This document shows, one piece after another, positions 1 through 11,001 of a stretch of 64,000 nucleotides of DNA. Under the pieces are notes generated by a model. It saw nothing but the letters and a program-made list of their open reading frames with translations, was not told the origin of the DNA and did not search any database. Each line of letters starts with the position of its first letter. The stretch's first letter is position 1. Both the position numbers and the translations under genes were made by a program. Source of the stretch: Fennellomyces sp. T-0311 (Eukaryota; Mucoromycota; Mucoromycetes; Mucorales; Lichtheimiaceae); the NCBI GenBank assembly GCA_025266875.1, contig JALLLT010000022.1:620001-684000 (forward strand), given 5' to 3'.

Positions 1-1538
1 CCGAATCTATCCACCCAACACGAACTTTTCGACCGATACCCAGAGATACATCGCCACCCATTCCTAGGACACATCTTGGAGTATCCATGCCACGTACTAC
101 CCCGCCACCTATGCCACGATCCACTTCATCGCACGTACCACGATCCACTCCACCACCCATCCCACGACCCACAACACGATCTGAACGCCCATCGTTCTCC
201 TCATTTGTATATTCTCCACGGCCAGAGTCTATCGGTGTGCGAAAGCGACAGGATATGAGTATTCAAGACTTCATGTCTAAGCGCAGAAAGTCATCAGCAG
301 AAGATGCGTCGCCGAGAGCAACCGAAGTTACGGGTGATCCTATGGAGATGGTGGATGAGTTAGCAGAGGATGATGAACAGCCTAGAAGTGTCGATGGCCA
401 CCAAACAGAACGTATCGAAAGAATGGAAGAAGTTGATGGAGTGGAAGGAGATATCACCGTCGATGAGAACGGAGTAACTGTCGTGAGAGTGATGCAAAAA
501 GAGATAATGGGCATACCTGGCCCTTGGTTCACGCGAGATATAGAGGGAACAATCGACGTTCAACTACAGAGACTCAAAGTATCACTTTATGCAAAAGAAG
601 ACGCATCAATGCCACAGATCAACACGTATACTCTGGAGGAAGCCAACTTGAGCAATGTTGACGATGACGAAACGGCAGTGGCGGCACTCCGGCGTGTTAT
701 CAAAAAGACGGATTTTGCAAATATGAAAGTGATTGGACAGTTCAATCATGGATTCATTATTACTATGCTCGATGACCATGATTTGTTTATCGTGGATCAA
801 CACGCGTCAGATGAAAAGTATAACTTTGAAACTCTGCAGCTGACATCAAAAGTCCAAGGGCAGCGACTGATCGAGTATGTGTGGGTCAGGAGACAAGAAC
901 ACAGCTGATCTTTCATCGATAGACCACAAACTGTTGAGCTGACTGCTGCGGAAGAGCTGGTTGTCATGGAAAACCAAGAGATCATTCGTGCAAACGGCTT
1001 TGATGTGGAAATCGACGAAAGTAAGGAGCCCACTCAACGAATTCGCGTGATATCGCAGCCAATGTCCAATGACATCATGTTTGATAAAAAAGGTATGAGG
1101 GCGCTGGATCAGCCACGACAGTAGCTCACGCTTCTACAGACTTTGGTGAGCTTGTGTATGCCCTATCCGAAAGTCCCGGTCAAATGGTTCGCTGCTCTCG
1201 CGCTCGAAGAATCTTTGCATCCAAGGCGTGTCGTAAGTCTGTCATGATCGGGGATCCTCTCAACACTCGTAAAATGTGCCAAGTAAGGAAGTTTAAACCG
1301 GGACTGAGGCATTTTTTAACTGCTATACATAATAATAGATTGTCCGGAACATGGGCGACCTGGAACAGCCTTGGGTAAGACCAGTTACCTTTTGTATTGA
1401 TGCTGAGGCTGACATCCAACGCTGTAGAACTGTCCACACGGCCGACCGACGATGCGCCATCTTTGCAGTATAACGCCACGAGCAGCAAACACAAGAAGGA
1501 GGAGGCCGCTCGAGGTCAAAGGATCTTTGTTTGGATAG
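1..1538 (+). CDS. PMS1: DNA mismatch repair protein PMS1/PMS2 (MutL homologue), 3' part only
   Basis: The coding frame is open to base 1, so the gene starts left of the window. What remains is the low-complexity linker (Pro/Arg- then acid-rich) and the C-terminal dimerisation/endonuclease domain of the MutL-alpha subunit that nicks DNA in mismatch repair. Exons read: 1-874, 923-1092, 1140-1282, 1339-1374, 1428-1538; all introns are 47-56 nt GT-AG and phases agree. Diagnostic motifs are the metal-binding endonuclease motif [12 protein letters not shown] (about 796-831), the [11 protein letters not shown] segment in exon 3, and the CPHGRPT motif in exon 5. All three are intact, so the endonuclease should be active. 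The C-terminus ends in a short basic tail. The LRR gene follows on the same strand 116 bp later. Family assignment is very secure; PMS1 (yeast) equals PMS2 (human). Confidence 0.93.
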
Positions 1539-1654
1539 TATGGAAAGGGAATCTGTGGATAAAAGGCAACTGTGCTGTGTGTTTTTTTACGGACAGCCCT
1601 CTAGTTTAAAAAATCACATGGATGTCCATTCTTATTTAACGCTTCTTTTTCACT

Positions 1655-3442
1655 ATGCTAAACACCATTCGACGGCTGCCCTTCATGGCAGTCGTATGGC
1701 TTGTCTTGACCACGTCAGCTTGGGCCCAGAATAGTCACTGCGAAACCGTTTGGAATCACTTTGTCGGCAGCAGCGAGCCTTCATGCTGCAACGCCACCTT
1801 TCAAGGGCTCAATGTCACTTGCAATGCCGAAAACGAAATAACAGCCCTGCGATACAATGCAATCAACACCAATGTCGAGTGCGACAATACGACTGTGTCA
1901 GTGCTATCGCCGCTGACAACGCTCGAGCACTTGCAGCTGAACTATTACGTCAACGAAACGGCGTGTCCGACGTTCTTTACGCTATTCGGGAACCTAACTC
2001 GATTAACATCGCTGGAAATACGCGGCACACACTTTACAGGATCCAATAGAACGGCAAGGACTAACAGCAGGAGCGTTGAGTCCTTGGATGTTTCTTACAG
2101 CAACACAATACCCCTATGGATCAATACTCTGTTTCCAAACGTCAAGGGCTTAGTTTTGCTTGGCAACAGTTGGTACGACAGCTACTCGACACTGGCCTGT
2201 GCGACGCTAACGAATCTGAGCATCGCCTTGTCTAATGTAACGTGGTTGTCAAGCTGTACAAAGCTCACCCAACTGGATATTCGATTGGATCGACCCCAAG
2301 TGGACGTTTCGGAATGGCTTGCTCCCGTCATACCATCACTTACGCTCTTGAATAACCTGACGGTCATTGTCGAAGCGCCACAGCAACGGGCCACATTCCC
2401 GACGTGGCTTGATCATCTGACGCACCTTACTGCGCTCGTTTACCGAGCTAACATTGTGGATCAAATGCATAGTGAAGTATTGAAATCGTTACCATTGACA
2501 ACCCTCGATATGTCCGGGAATGATTTGTATGGAGACTTTCCCGACGCTCTATCGAGTACACAGCTCGTAACGGTGGATCTCCGAGAGAACGAATTATCTG
2601 GGAAAATCCCGGCCGCTCTGGCCGAAGCCGAATCGTGCGACTTGAGCGGCAACCCTATTTTATGCGCCGGCATTGGCAACACGTGGAACGTATGCCAGCA
2701 TTGCAATCTTGTACCGAGCTTCTCGGACATTATGCGGCGATACATGATTCAATGGATCGTGGTGGCGGTGTGCTTGTTTGTCATTGTATGTGTCTGGATT
2801 TATGTCGCCGTCAAGAAGCACCAACAGACATCCTTCCGCGGATGGCTTAATGTGTTCTATTCGGTATTCAGCGCAGTCAATCTGTTTACAACCATTGCCG
2901 TCCTCGGCATGCGTGTGACATTGTACACAACGACGTTCTCGCTGCTCACAGTGACCACTGTGATTTATATCCTGGTCAATACCTATCTGTATCGCTACTG
3001 TTGCCGTCGTTTTGGCATTCTCGTGATTCGACGGACATGGCCCGTGTTTATCCTGTGCACACTTGACTTGAACAACTTTGGGCTGTACGAAATCCGCATG
3101 CTTAACTTGAGCGCATATCGTATGCCCATCGATCACCGAGTGCCTAGGGTACTAAGCTGGGTCAAGGTCCTTATCGCCGATGTGCCTCATACAGCCATCG
3201 CCATTTTCTTGCTAATGCTGCACGCTCCGGTTGCATCTGTACTGCTGCTATGTATCACTAGTGGGGTGGGGATCGTCCGTGCGATTGTACAAGTGCTTCA
3301 TTTTTGGTGCCAAACACGCCGCAATCGCAAGTTCCATCCCATGTCTCAAACCCAACCAGAGAATCCCCAACCTAAACGGGAGGCGAACAACATGCCAAGC
3401 TCGAGTAATGACCCCGTCGAACTTGCTCAGCTGATAAAGTAG
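1655..3442 (+). CDS. Secreted-start LRR protein with a multi-pass membrane C-terminal half
   Basis: Single-exon gene of 595 residues. Residues 1-24 form a signal peptide ending near AWA-Q. Residues about 28-350 form an extracytoplasmic domain with degenerate plant-type leucine-rich repeats (LTTLEHLQL, LTRLTSLEI, STQLVTVDLRENELSGKIP) and many N-glycosylation sequons (NAT, NVT, NET, NLT, NRT). A strong transmembrane helix lies near 364-386, followed by roughly four to five further hydrophobic helices to about residue 550, then a short polar, Pro/Ser-rich tail. A cysteine-rich cap (GNPILC...WNVCQHC) closes the LRR domain. There is no kinase domain, so this is not a plant-type receptor kinase. 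The architecture suggests a surface sensor or adhesion protein, but the function is unknown. A TATA-like TATTTAA lies about 20 bp upstream of the ATG. The gene is tandem with PMS1 and convergent with importin-13. Confidence 0.8.
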   Translation: MLNTIRRLPFMAVVWLVLTTSAWAQNSHCETVWNHFVGSSEPSCCNATFQGLNVTCNAENEITALRYNAINTNVECDNTTVSVLSPLTTLEHLQLNYYVNETACPTFFTLFGNLTRLTSLEIRGTHFTGSNRTARTNSRSVESLDVSYSNTIPLWINTLFPNVKGLVLLGNSWYDSYSTLACATLTNLSIALSNVTWLSSCTKLTQLDIRLDRPQVDVSEWLAPVIPSLTLLNNLTVIVEAPQQRATFPTWLDHLTHLTALVYRANIVDQMHSEVLKSLPLTTLDMSGNDLYGDFPDALSSTQLVTVDLRENELSGKIPAALAEAESCDLSGNPILCAGIGNTWNVCQHCNLVPSFSDIMRRYMIQWIVVAVCLFVIVCVWIYVAVKKHQQTSFRGWLNVFYSVFSAVNLFTTIAVLGMRVTLYTTTFSLLTVTTVIYILVNTYLYRYCCRRFGILVIRRTWPVFILCTLDLNNFGLYEIRMLNLSAYRMPIDHRVPRVLSWVKVLIADVPHTAIAIFLLMLHAPVASVLLLCITSGVGIVRAIVQVLHFWCQTRRNRKFHPMSQTQPENPQPKREANNMPSSSNDPVELAQLIK

Positions 3443-3603
3443 ACCTGTAAATCTATATCTGTTTATACCTAGATACTACCCCATATACCACCTGTTTCAT
3501 AGCCGCACGCCATCTTCTTTGTATACATTCTCTTTGCATTAAACAATATTCTTTTGTGGCATTCATTCATCCATTCATTAGTATTAAGTACGTAAAGCAA
3601 TAT

Positions 3604-6600
3604 CTATGCAATAGATCCAAACGCAGTGTTGTTCAGCCCTCGGCACTTGACTGAGAATTCATGCGTGTGCTGCTTGAAGCGTTTTAGCGACCGTGTTCTA
3701 ACCTCACGCTTTAGCTTCTTTTCATTATATTTTGAGATGCACTTTGCTGCCTTACCCCAGAATTCCCTTCATGAACGCCTCCTTGTCTGACCGCTGTATC
3801 AAAGCAGATGGGAATCCTTCCTGCGCCAATAACCTGTCCAGCCAATGTCTCGAACCTTGGACATATCGTCCCATCATTTTATATAGTACGTCCACAAGTG
3901 GTCCCGAGAACGACCGGGGTACTCGACCTCCGATGCCCTGCAGCACAATTAATACTGTTTCTGTATGAGTATGTGAGGGGTACGTACTGCTAATAATTGC
4001 TCCATAATTTGGAATCCCATATTCATCACAAGTGAATTTACAGCCTCTGCCAACTGACTTCCTTCGTCATATTCCTGTGCAACAAAGTCGGCCTAGATGG
4101 CTGTTAGCTTTTTGATCTATTTAAATTTCTCTGTGTTTACCATAAAGTTCAGAGCCGCCTTCAGTGCAAGACGCTCCTGTAAGCCCATACCAGCAATGGC
4201 GAACATAAAAATGGTATTGATCAGCTCAGGTGGCAACTGATAAAATACGACTGCACATCGGACGATTGTCTAAAAGTAAATGTCTGTTAACATTTGCTGA
4301 GCGCTTGACTCTGTCGAGGTCGTTACCCTTGATAACAACTCAAAGTAGTTATCGACAACATCTGGGTATTGTTCCATAGCTATCATGAGAAGATATCAGC
4401 TTGCAACTCTCTCAACTTTCAACTGCCATATTTTACCTTCAACCGTGCCAATAAAACCTAACGTCTTTTCCGTCATCGAACCCAATAAATCACGCAACCG
4501 AGGATAATTTGGCTCATGACCACCATACACCGTCATGCACAACGTGGCTGTGTGCAACCAGCATCCAAATCCAGTGTGCTGATAGCTGGTGATTACCAAG
4601 GTAACCAAGTCGTCAAATCGCAATGTAAGCAACGGGCTTGTGGATCGAATTCCCGATTCGATAAAGTGAGATAGCGCTTTCATTATCTCTTCGTCATTCT
4701 GCCACGTTGCTGCGATTTCTTGCACTGATGCATAAATAGCAGATGTGAATTGATGAAAGCCATCGACTTTGGCATACATTGCCGTTAATTGCCCATTGGC
4801 AAATGTGTCGTAGCTGGAGTTTCGTGCGGATATGGATTGGTAGTCGTCGTTGGGTGATTGGATACCACGACAACATGCGGATAGATATTGTAATTGCGAG
4901 AGAATCACTTCACGTGCTTCGGCAGGTGCTTCTTTAGCTACGCTAAGTGCCTTGCCTACACCTTGCAGAATGTCTCCTGCCAATGCCTGATATCCCTGGT
5001 GAATAAAAAACACGCATAGTCACAGACAGACATATCGCTATACCATAAGAGGAGCAATCGCTTGCTCGGGTGATAGAACTTGGATAACATCCGCAACTGA
5101 TTCTACAACCTTTTGCATAGTGTTTGACTACCAATCAAATGGTCAGATTGTAAAAAAAAATTTCTCACCATTTTAGGTGGTTACCTCGATCATGGAGTTT
5201 GCCATGGCATTGTAAACATGCATAAGACTATCCAAGGCATCTGTCAATGATTCTCGACAGGTATCACAGATATCTGAGAATGCAGTAGCAGCTGATAATG
5301 ATAGTCGAGGGATGCTGAGACAAGGGACAATGTAATTCATGACCGCTGGGAGAAATTCAGGATGGATCTTTAACCATTCTGCTAATGAACCTATAAAAAG
5401 ATAGTGAGAAACGTATACTCAGTCAGTGCTTAAGGAATAATATACCTGTCAAAAGCAAGACGGTGCTCTGGAGGCGGAAATCGCCGCTGGTTGGTAGTCG
5501 TTCCAGTACTTTGGGTCCAAAGAATTGACGTATGTACGTATCTTCCTCTGCCGGGATTTCTTCACATACACTTTTCAAGCAGAACAATGTTGCCTCTAAA
5601 TCCTGAGAATGATTGACTCATTAGTGTGTGTTGTCTGAATATACTTTTCATCACAACGTACTAGCAACTGCTGTGGCCCACCACTCGCTTGATCTAGCAC
5701 TTCGATCGTGTGCTTCAATAAGATGGCTAAAAGTTCATCCCGTAAAACATAGTATGGATTGATCATTGTGTCGCCTAGGTCTCTGCGACAGCGTCTGAAC
5801 TTTTCTTTGATATCTAGTCATTATACATTTATTAACACGTTGCATGAAAGCAGTTGTTTCGCTGTTACCTTTTGGCCACGAGCGCCAAATAGAATCTTCT
5901 GGAAAAGTAGCTTTTTGCTTAATTATGGTCACGAGTTCTCGATAAATAACCATGGCAACCTCTCCGCATTGACGGTTCCACATGGCTTTTTCCGGGTTAT
6001 TGGCACGATCCAAGGCAACATCGTCGTCAGCATCTGTAACTATGGCAATTTCTTGCCGGATAGGAATGATGCCGTCGTCAAATAACGTCTCTTGCAACAT
6101 ATACCAGAAATTCAGTGGAATCTCGGTAACCTCTTGATCTGCAGGAAAATGACCAGGAAAGCCGGTCAGTTGCATAATCATGTTCATGAGATCACCAATA
6201 TTGGGCGCTGCCAATTGGCTTGCAATGAAATCGGTGAATGCCTCGCCAAATCCGGTAAATAATTTCGCCAGCGAAATAGCCGTTTCATCATCTTCCTCTG
6301 TTATTTATGTTCAGTACCCCATTCCTTGCCTCTTGTGTTGAATACCCACCAGCAATACAGTTGTTGACCATCATTTTCATCCAGCCTGACGAAAAGCACT
6401 CGAGAAGATCGTTTCGGAATGTTGTGTATTTGGTGTAAGCTACCTGTTGGATGGCTTCCAGTACGACGTCGGTGGCTGATTGGAACAGCGATTCGTTGCC
6501 GAGGAAGATCATGGCTTGTCGAATGAGAGGATATACTTCTCTTTTTCCCTGTTAGCAACAAAGTCGAGCACAACACCTAAAAGGCTTACTCTAAATCAAT

Positions 6601-7541
6601 TCCATATTGGATCCAGCTTTGTAAGCATCCTAATGCCTTTTGCTGCGATGCCGGATCAATGTTCTCGGTGGTGATTAGAAACGATGATAAGGTAGACAGC
6701 ACTAACGGAATGCTCTCCTTGATCTCTTGTGATATTTGCGCTCTTGACGACAAGCCACTTAGCCATTGTCACTACATCCTTCCTCTTTATCCTTACTTTT
6801 TGCCCCCAATGATATCTGTGTTGGATACTTCTTCGGGAACTAGTGTAAGGAACTCCAGTATAGTCATTCTGATGCTGTTGGGCGCTATTCCAAGCGATTG
6901 AGCACCATTATGCATCGTGTGTACGGTTTCCGAGACAAAATGTTGCCAGTGCTGAGGTACTGTATGAAACGCGTATGTGATCAGCTACAGTAGAAGTAAA
7001 ATAAAACTAGCCTTTAGCTCCCAAGGAATAGTGATGCTGTGTGATTCATACCGCAAGACACAGTTTGGTGGTAATAAAGAGCGGTCCCGTAGAAGAACGT
7101 ACAATCCATGATAAAAGCTCTTCGCGCAGCCATGGAATACGATCCTCAGGAAACGTGTTCCTATCCAATAGTCGGTCAGCTACCACCAATACTGGACGGC
7201 TCCCAGGTTATTACCAGTCGCGTGCTATTTTCACCTGAAAGGTATGCGCACCAAAAAATCGGCACTGATCTGACTACTTAGGCGCGTCAGGTTTACAAGA
7301 TCTTTCAAGATCGATGAGCAAGTGTATTTACCGGAGTCGAAAGCAATTCTGAAGCGATTTGCCAAGCATGCGGCTGGCGTTGAATGGCCTGAAGTTGTTC
7401 TTGGATCTCTTTGGCCACACCGGGGCCACTAGCGCTGTAAAGGCCTTCTACTAACTGAAGGTTTTTCAGGTCGGCGGATGTACTTGAACGATGCAAAGGA
7501 TGCTTTATTTATTATACCTTTTGTGCATGAGCTAGATCCAT
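3604..7541 (-). CDS. Importin-13 / Kap122-type nuclear transport receptor (importin-beta family)
   Basis: Large multi-exon gene read on the minus strand. It encodes an all-helical HEAT-repeat karyopherin that carries cargo through nuclear pores with Ran. Recognisable blocks in order: LVEGLYSASG...QAIQRQPHAW (HEAT 1), FGAHTFQVKIARDW (the FGA motif of importin N-termini), FLTLVPEEV (near 6830), TGFPGHFPADQE...LNFWYMLQE (5735-6214, an importin-13 signature), and HEAT repeats at 4396-5013. The first exon appears to be 7518-7541 (MDLAHAQK), joined phase 0 to LVEGLYS. The last exon is 3604-3697: splicing at 3755/3698 restores a C-terminus KCRGLNNTAFG that matches importin-13 far better than the stop at 3752. 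Introns are short; I did not fix every internal boundary. Human IPO13 and yeast PDR6/KAP122 are the closest relatives; transportin-3 (MTR10) is the alternative. Confidence 0.85.
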
Positions 7542-8032
7542 GGTGCGTATAGCTAGAGTGTTGCGCAACCAAAAGAAGGAAAAGCACGAAAAATCAAAGC
7601 AAAAACCAAGTTTTTCGTGCTGGCTTTAATTATGTCGTCTCGCAGCATCCCTCAAGCATCAAAGATACCATGCCTGTCACTCGGGTTGTGAATCACTATC
7701 TACATCGGTATCATACCTGCGCTTAGCCTCGATAGAGACATATCTTATATTTAATCATGCCATTTTGCAAGCGCGCTTCTATACTACTGCTCGCTAAATG
7801 CTATATCTGCTGCTGCAATTAACGTAATACATCCCCTCCCATTCATGGCTTTCTGTAAACAGTACTTTAGCGAAACCCATATTTGCTGCTGCCGCTGTCG
7901 TATATGAGTGCTTGCATGGAAGCTGAACCCAGCCATTTTGTAAGAGCGTCACTTAGTCACGTGATCAGCTCAAATTCGGTAAAATGGTGACTTGGTTAAC
8001 GCAAGCCGTTTTACAAAATACAGCAGCAAAAA
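7542..8032. other. Divergent intergenic region between importin-13 and NAA10
   Basis: About 490 bp separating two divergent conserved genes; presumably holds both promoters. I see AT-rich stretches and no convincing ORF, tRNA or repeat. Confidence 0.5.
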
Positions 8033-8778
8033 ATGAACATTCGACAGGCAACGGTACATGACAACAGCTCTTCTTTCTAATCGGCACAAATGCATTGACC
8101 ATGAGCTCTAGGTAGAAGACCTTTTGGACATCCAAAACTGCAATTTACTCGACCTTCCCGAGAACTATCAAATGAAGTATTGCAAGTAGTGCCCTGACTC
8201 GAAACTTTGGCAACAGAAAAAAAAACTGACTTTTCAACAGATCTGTATCACGCACTCACATGGCCACAGCTGTCGTATATTGCTGAGGATGATAATGGAA
8301 AGATTGTTGGCTACGTTCTCGCGAAAATGTAACGAAAAAGACGCGTATGTGGTGGGATGACGAGGAAACTCACAACATATTAAAAGGGAAGAAGAGCCCA
8401 CCGATGTTCCTCACGGCCACATCACCTCATTGTCTGTGATGCGAACTTATCGACGTCTCGGTCTGGCACAGAAGCTCATGGTCCAATCCACTAAGCAAAT
8501 GGTCGAAGCCTTCGATGCGCACTATGTGTCATTACACGTACGAAAAACCAACCGTGCAGCCATTGGTCTTTACCGCGACACCTTGCAGTTCGAGTAAAGT
8601 ATAATGTTTATGTACAGAACAAAGAGGAAACTGATGGATGGGTTTGTTTAGGGTGCATGACATTGAAAAGAAGTATTATGCGGATGGAGAAGATGCATAT
8701 GCGATGCGCTTACAATTGAAAGAGGACAAGAAACCTAAATTGCCTGTTGTCGTTGAACAGACTGTTGCAGCTAACTGA
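8033..8778 (+). CDS. NAA10: N-terminal acetyltransferase NatA catalytic subunit NAA10/ARD1
   Basis: Five exons (8033-8053, 8112-8181, 8241-8328, 8387-8593, 8652-8778) total 513 nt, giving 170 residues; all phases agree. The protein begins [15 protein letters not shown] and contains the hallmark segments [35 protein letters not shown], the acetyl-CoA loop RRLGLA (R/QxxGxG/A type), HVRKTNRAA and [11 protein letters not shown]. It is a GNAT-fold enzyme that with NAA15 acetylates nascent Ser/Ala/Thr-starting chains at the ribosome. Length fits the fungal enzyme with a short tail. Intron 2 begins GC (GCAAGT) rather than GT; this is required to keep the conserved MKYYLYH reading. Neighbour SUS1 is convergent, 23 bp away. 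Confidence 0.93.
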
Positions 8779-8801
8779 TCATCCTTCATCCATGTTCTTC
8801 C

Positions 8802-9273
8802 TTAGTCAAATGCAGTGTCCAAAAACTTCTTGATCTGCAGTAGCAGCTCCTTTTTGATATTATCGTTCACTGTAGCTAAAAAAAAACGAATATCCGGTTA
8901 ATATACACTACAATACACGCCGTAACGAAACTTACTGCGTCCGTAATCTGACGCCTTTTTGGACAATTCATCCAATGTGATGTTTTCAAGCTTCTCCGTT
9001 CTGACTGTATCTTTTTTCCATAATGAGTGTCAACGTATCCTTGGAAACGCTTCCTCAGTTACCTCGACAATAAGCATACAAGTCGTCATTCCAACCCGTT
9101 TCAGCTAATCGTGTTCGCAAAAGGCCCATCAGCCTTTTTATTGAATTTTGAACAAAGAGGTTGCCATTCAGCGATCTTGAATGGATAAACGTACGAAGAC
9201 TATACCTTTCTTTTTCACCTGAATCCACGAAGTGTCGATTCAAGGCAATGCGTAATCGCTCGGATTCAGACAT
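8802..9273 (-). CDS. SUS1: SUS1/ENY2, subunit of SAGA deubiquitinase module and TREX-2
   Basis: Four exons on the minus strand (9206-9273, 9063-9133, 8936-9010, 8802-8875) give 288 nt, 95 residues, close to the usual 96-101. Sequence landmarks are ALNRHFVDSGEKERL, LLRTRLAETGWNDDLYAYCR, ITLDELSKKASDYGR and IKKELLLQIKKFLDTAFD, which follow ENY2/Sus1 end to end. The protein is a small helical hairpin that wraps Sgf11 (H2B deubiquitination) or Sac3 (mRNA export). Three short introns interrupt a very small gene. The ATG lies only about 35 bp from a possible start on the other strand (9308), so promoter space is unusually tight if that neighbour is real. Confidence 0.92.
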
Positions 9274-9391
9274 AAAGTTTTGATAGCAGAAAGGACGCCA
9301 GGCTGAGATGGAATTGCATTTTCCGACGTAAGATGTGATCTACTCCTTGTAGTAACTGGTGTCTATTATGCACTATTGTATTATTCAATTG

Positions 9392-9730
9392 TAGCTGGAT
9401 ATCCGGTGCATACATCGTCAATTGTTTAGCCTATCATCCGAATTATATCAAGCAGCTAACATATATACAGTGACAAACGATAGCCCCGTATTACAAGAGA
9501 TACAGTACCGCGTACGTATCTCTATGGAATTCATGATTCAATCATTGAATCAACTTATTAAAAAGCGTTCACTAGTGTTATTTATATAATAATTCAAGTT
9601 GAAGGAAGCTCATGCACGGGTGTTGGATCATCGCAATATGCGGGCGATGCGCAAACGGACAACTATTGGTCTTTTTACCGAGTGCTGGACGTTGGAATAT
9701 AGGTTTGCAGCCTTCTCTCTATTTCTATAA
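9392..9730 (+). CDS. Possible small two-exon gene, product not recognised (5' end unresolved)
   Basis: Two segments read well when spliced: 9392-9511 (LDIRCIHRQLF...EIQYR) and 9599-9730 (LKEAHARVLDHRNMRAMRKRTTIGLFTECW...), joined phase 0 across an 87-nt GT-AG intron and ending in TAA. The second part looks like a basic amphipathic helix. An upstream candidate exon starting at ATG 9308 has a good donor (GTAAGA) but the wrong phase, so I cannot give a start codon. I do not recognise the family. It may be a small helical subunit or a chance open frame. Confidence 0.35.
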
Positions 9731-11001
9731 CTCTTCGCAACGTTTCGATATCGGCCTGTCCTTTTCCCCGTAAGGGGTTTTTTTTAGACATGGCACCAGA
9801 TACCCTTTTATATCTATACATTTGTACCGCAAGGAAGCGACCATATACCTATTGGAGCAGGTCAAAAAGTCTTCCAAATAAAATTTCTACTTTTTCAACT
9901 ATAGGTTTGCAGCGAAATTTACGCGGATACGATATTTATCAGTGATATATCACGATCCTGAAAATGCATTTAATCACTCTTGCCCATACGTACAGACGTA
10001 ATTGAACGAATGCTTGGTATTTCAGTGATATCCGTCGCAGTACCTGCTATGATTTAACTGTCTATTATTGCATATGGATGCCCTTGGAACCTGTCCAAGA
10101 TGACAGCATATCTGCTTCCTATATTAATAAGCCACGTTACATTGGTGCCAGGATTTAAGAAGGGAGTACGGGAATTTATCCAGATGGGTCTCTCTACATG
10201 AAAGACATGTGTCGACTGGCCGCTAGTAGTTTCACCAGGAATATAACTTAGTGGAGTTCTAATATAACCCACATTTCAACGTAATAAATGTACGTAGGTA
10301 CTAAAAGCATCTAAACCCTCGCATCTGCAATCATTAACTAAAACTATGCCATCCATGAGTTCGTCCATCAGAAAACTTATCTTCTATATTCTTGCACAAA
10401 TATAAGTCTTTCTGTCGAGTTCGTGTTACTATCTCAAACCTTCGTGGCAACTGAATAATTTAACTACCTGAAAAGGCTCTTTTTAGTATCTTAATGTGCA
10501 ACAGATAGCAAATCAATTTCTCCTTTTTCATCGCGATACACCGTGTGATTAGTTCTTCTTCCTGCTTCCCGCGCTTACTGCACCTAGAACTGATAACAGT
10601 GAAGTCATGGGTATTCCGGCGCATCTACATGTTGCCAAGGCCATATAAATTGGCATGAGTAGAAACCGCTAGCCAGAAAACTAGCACATGAATAAGCAAT
10701 AATAAGAAGACATGGTAAAGATCTCGGGAGCATAGTAAATGGCTGGTTCAATCAAGATTTCAAAGATCAATGAGAATGTTAAAAGCAAAAGAGTGATAAA
10801 GTGCTACGTAGAAGGGTGCACAATATACGCTATAGGAAAGTAGGCCCAAAGAAATGGCTGGCTATAACGACGATGCGTGATACTGTGGTTTGTCAGCAGT
10901 CTATAGCCTTTTCAAGCTGCTGTGATCAATTATGCATTTTAGCTTACCATCCTGTGTTACACTGTTATGTCTTGACCGCTCTCACGTTCTTACAAACACC
11001 A
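9731..11001. other. Gene-poor intergenic stretch upstream of the F-box gene
   Basis: About 1.3 kb with no recognisable gene. A 14-bp word (TATAGGTTTGCAGC) occurs twice, near 9699 and 9901. An open frame of 72 codons at 10054-10272 (minus) resembles nothing I know and has no exon context. Confidence 0.4.

Noticed and set aside
3752..3754. TAA as the end of importin-13
   Set aside because: It overlaps a GTAAGG donor; splicing to 3697 yields the conserved importin-13 C-terminus (KCRGLNNTAFG).
9308..9330. ATG at 9308 as start of the unrecognised gene next to SUS1
   Set aside because: Its donor leaves a phase that does not join to the only plausible downstream exon.
10054..10272. 72-codon open frame on the minus strand upstream of the F-box gene
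   Set aside because: No recognised domain, no splice or promoter context, and composition like its non-coding surroundings.
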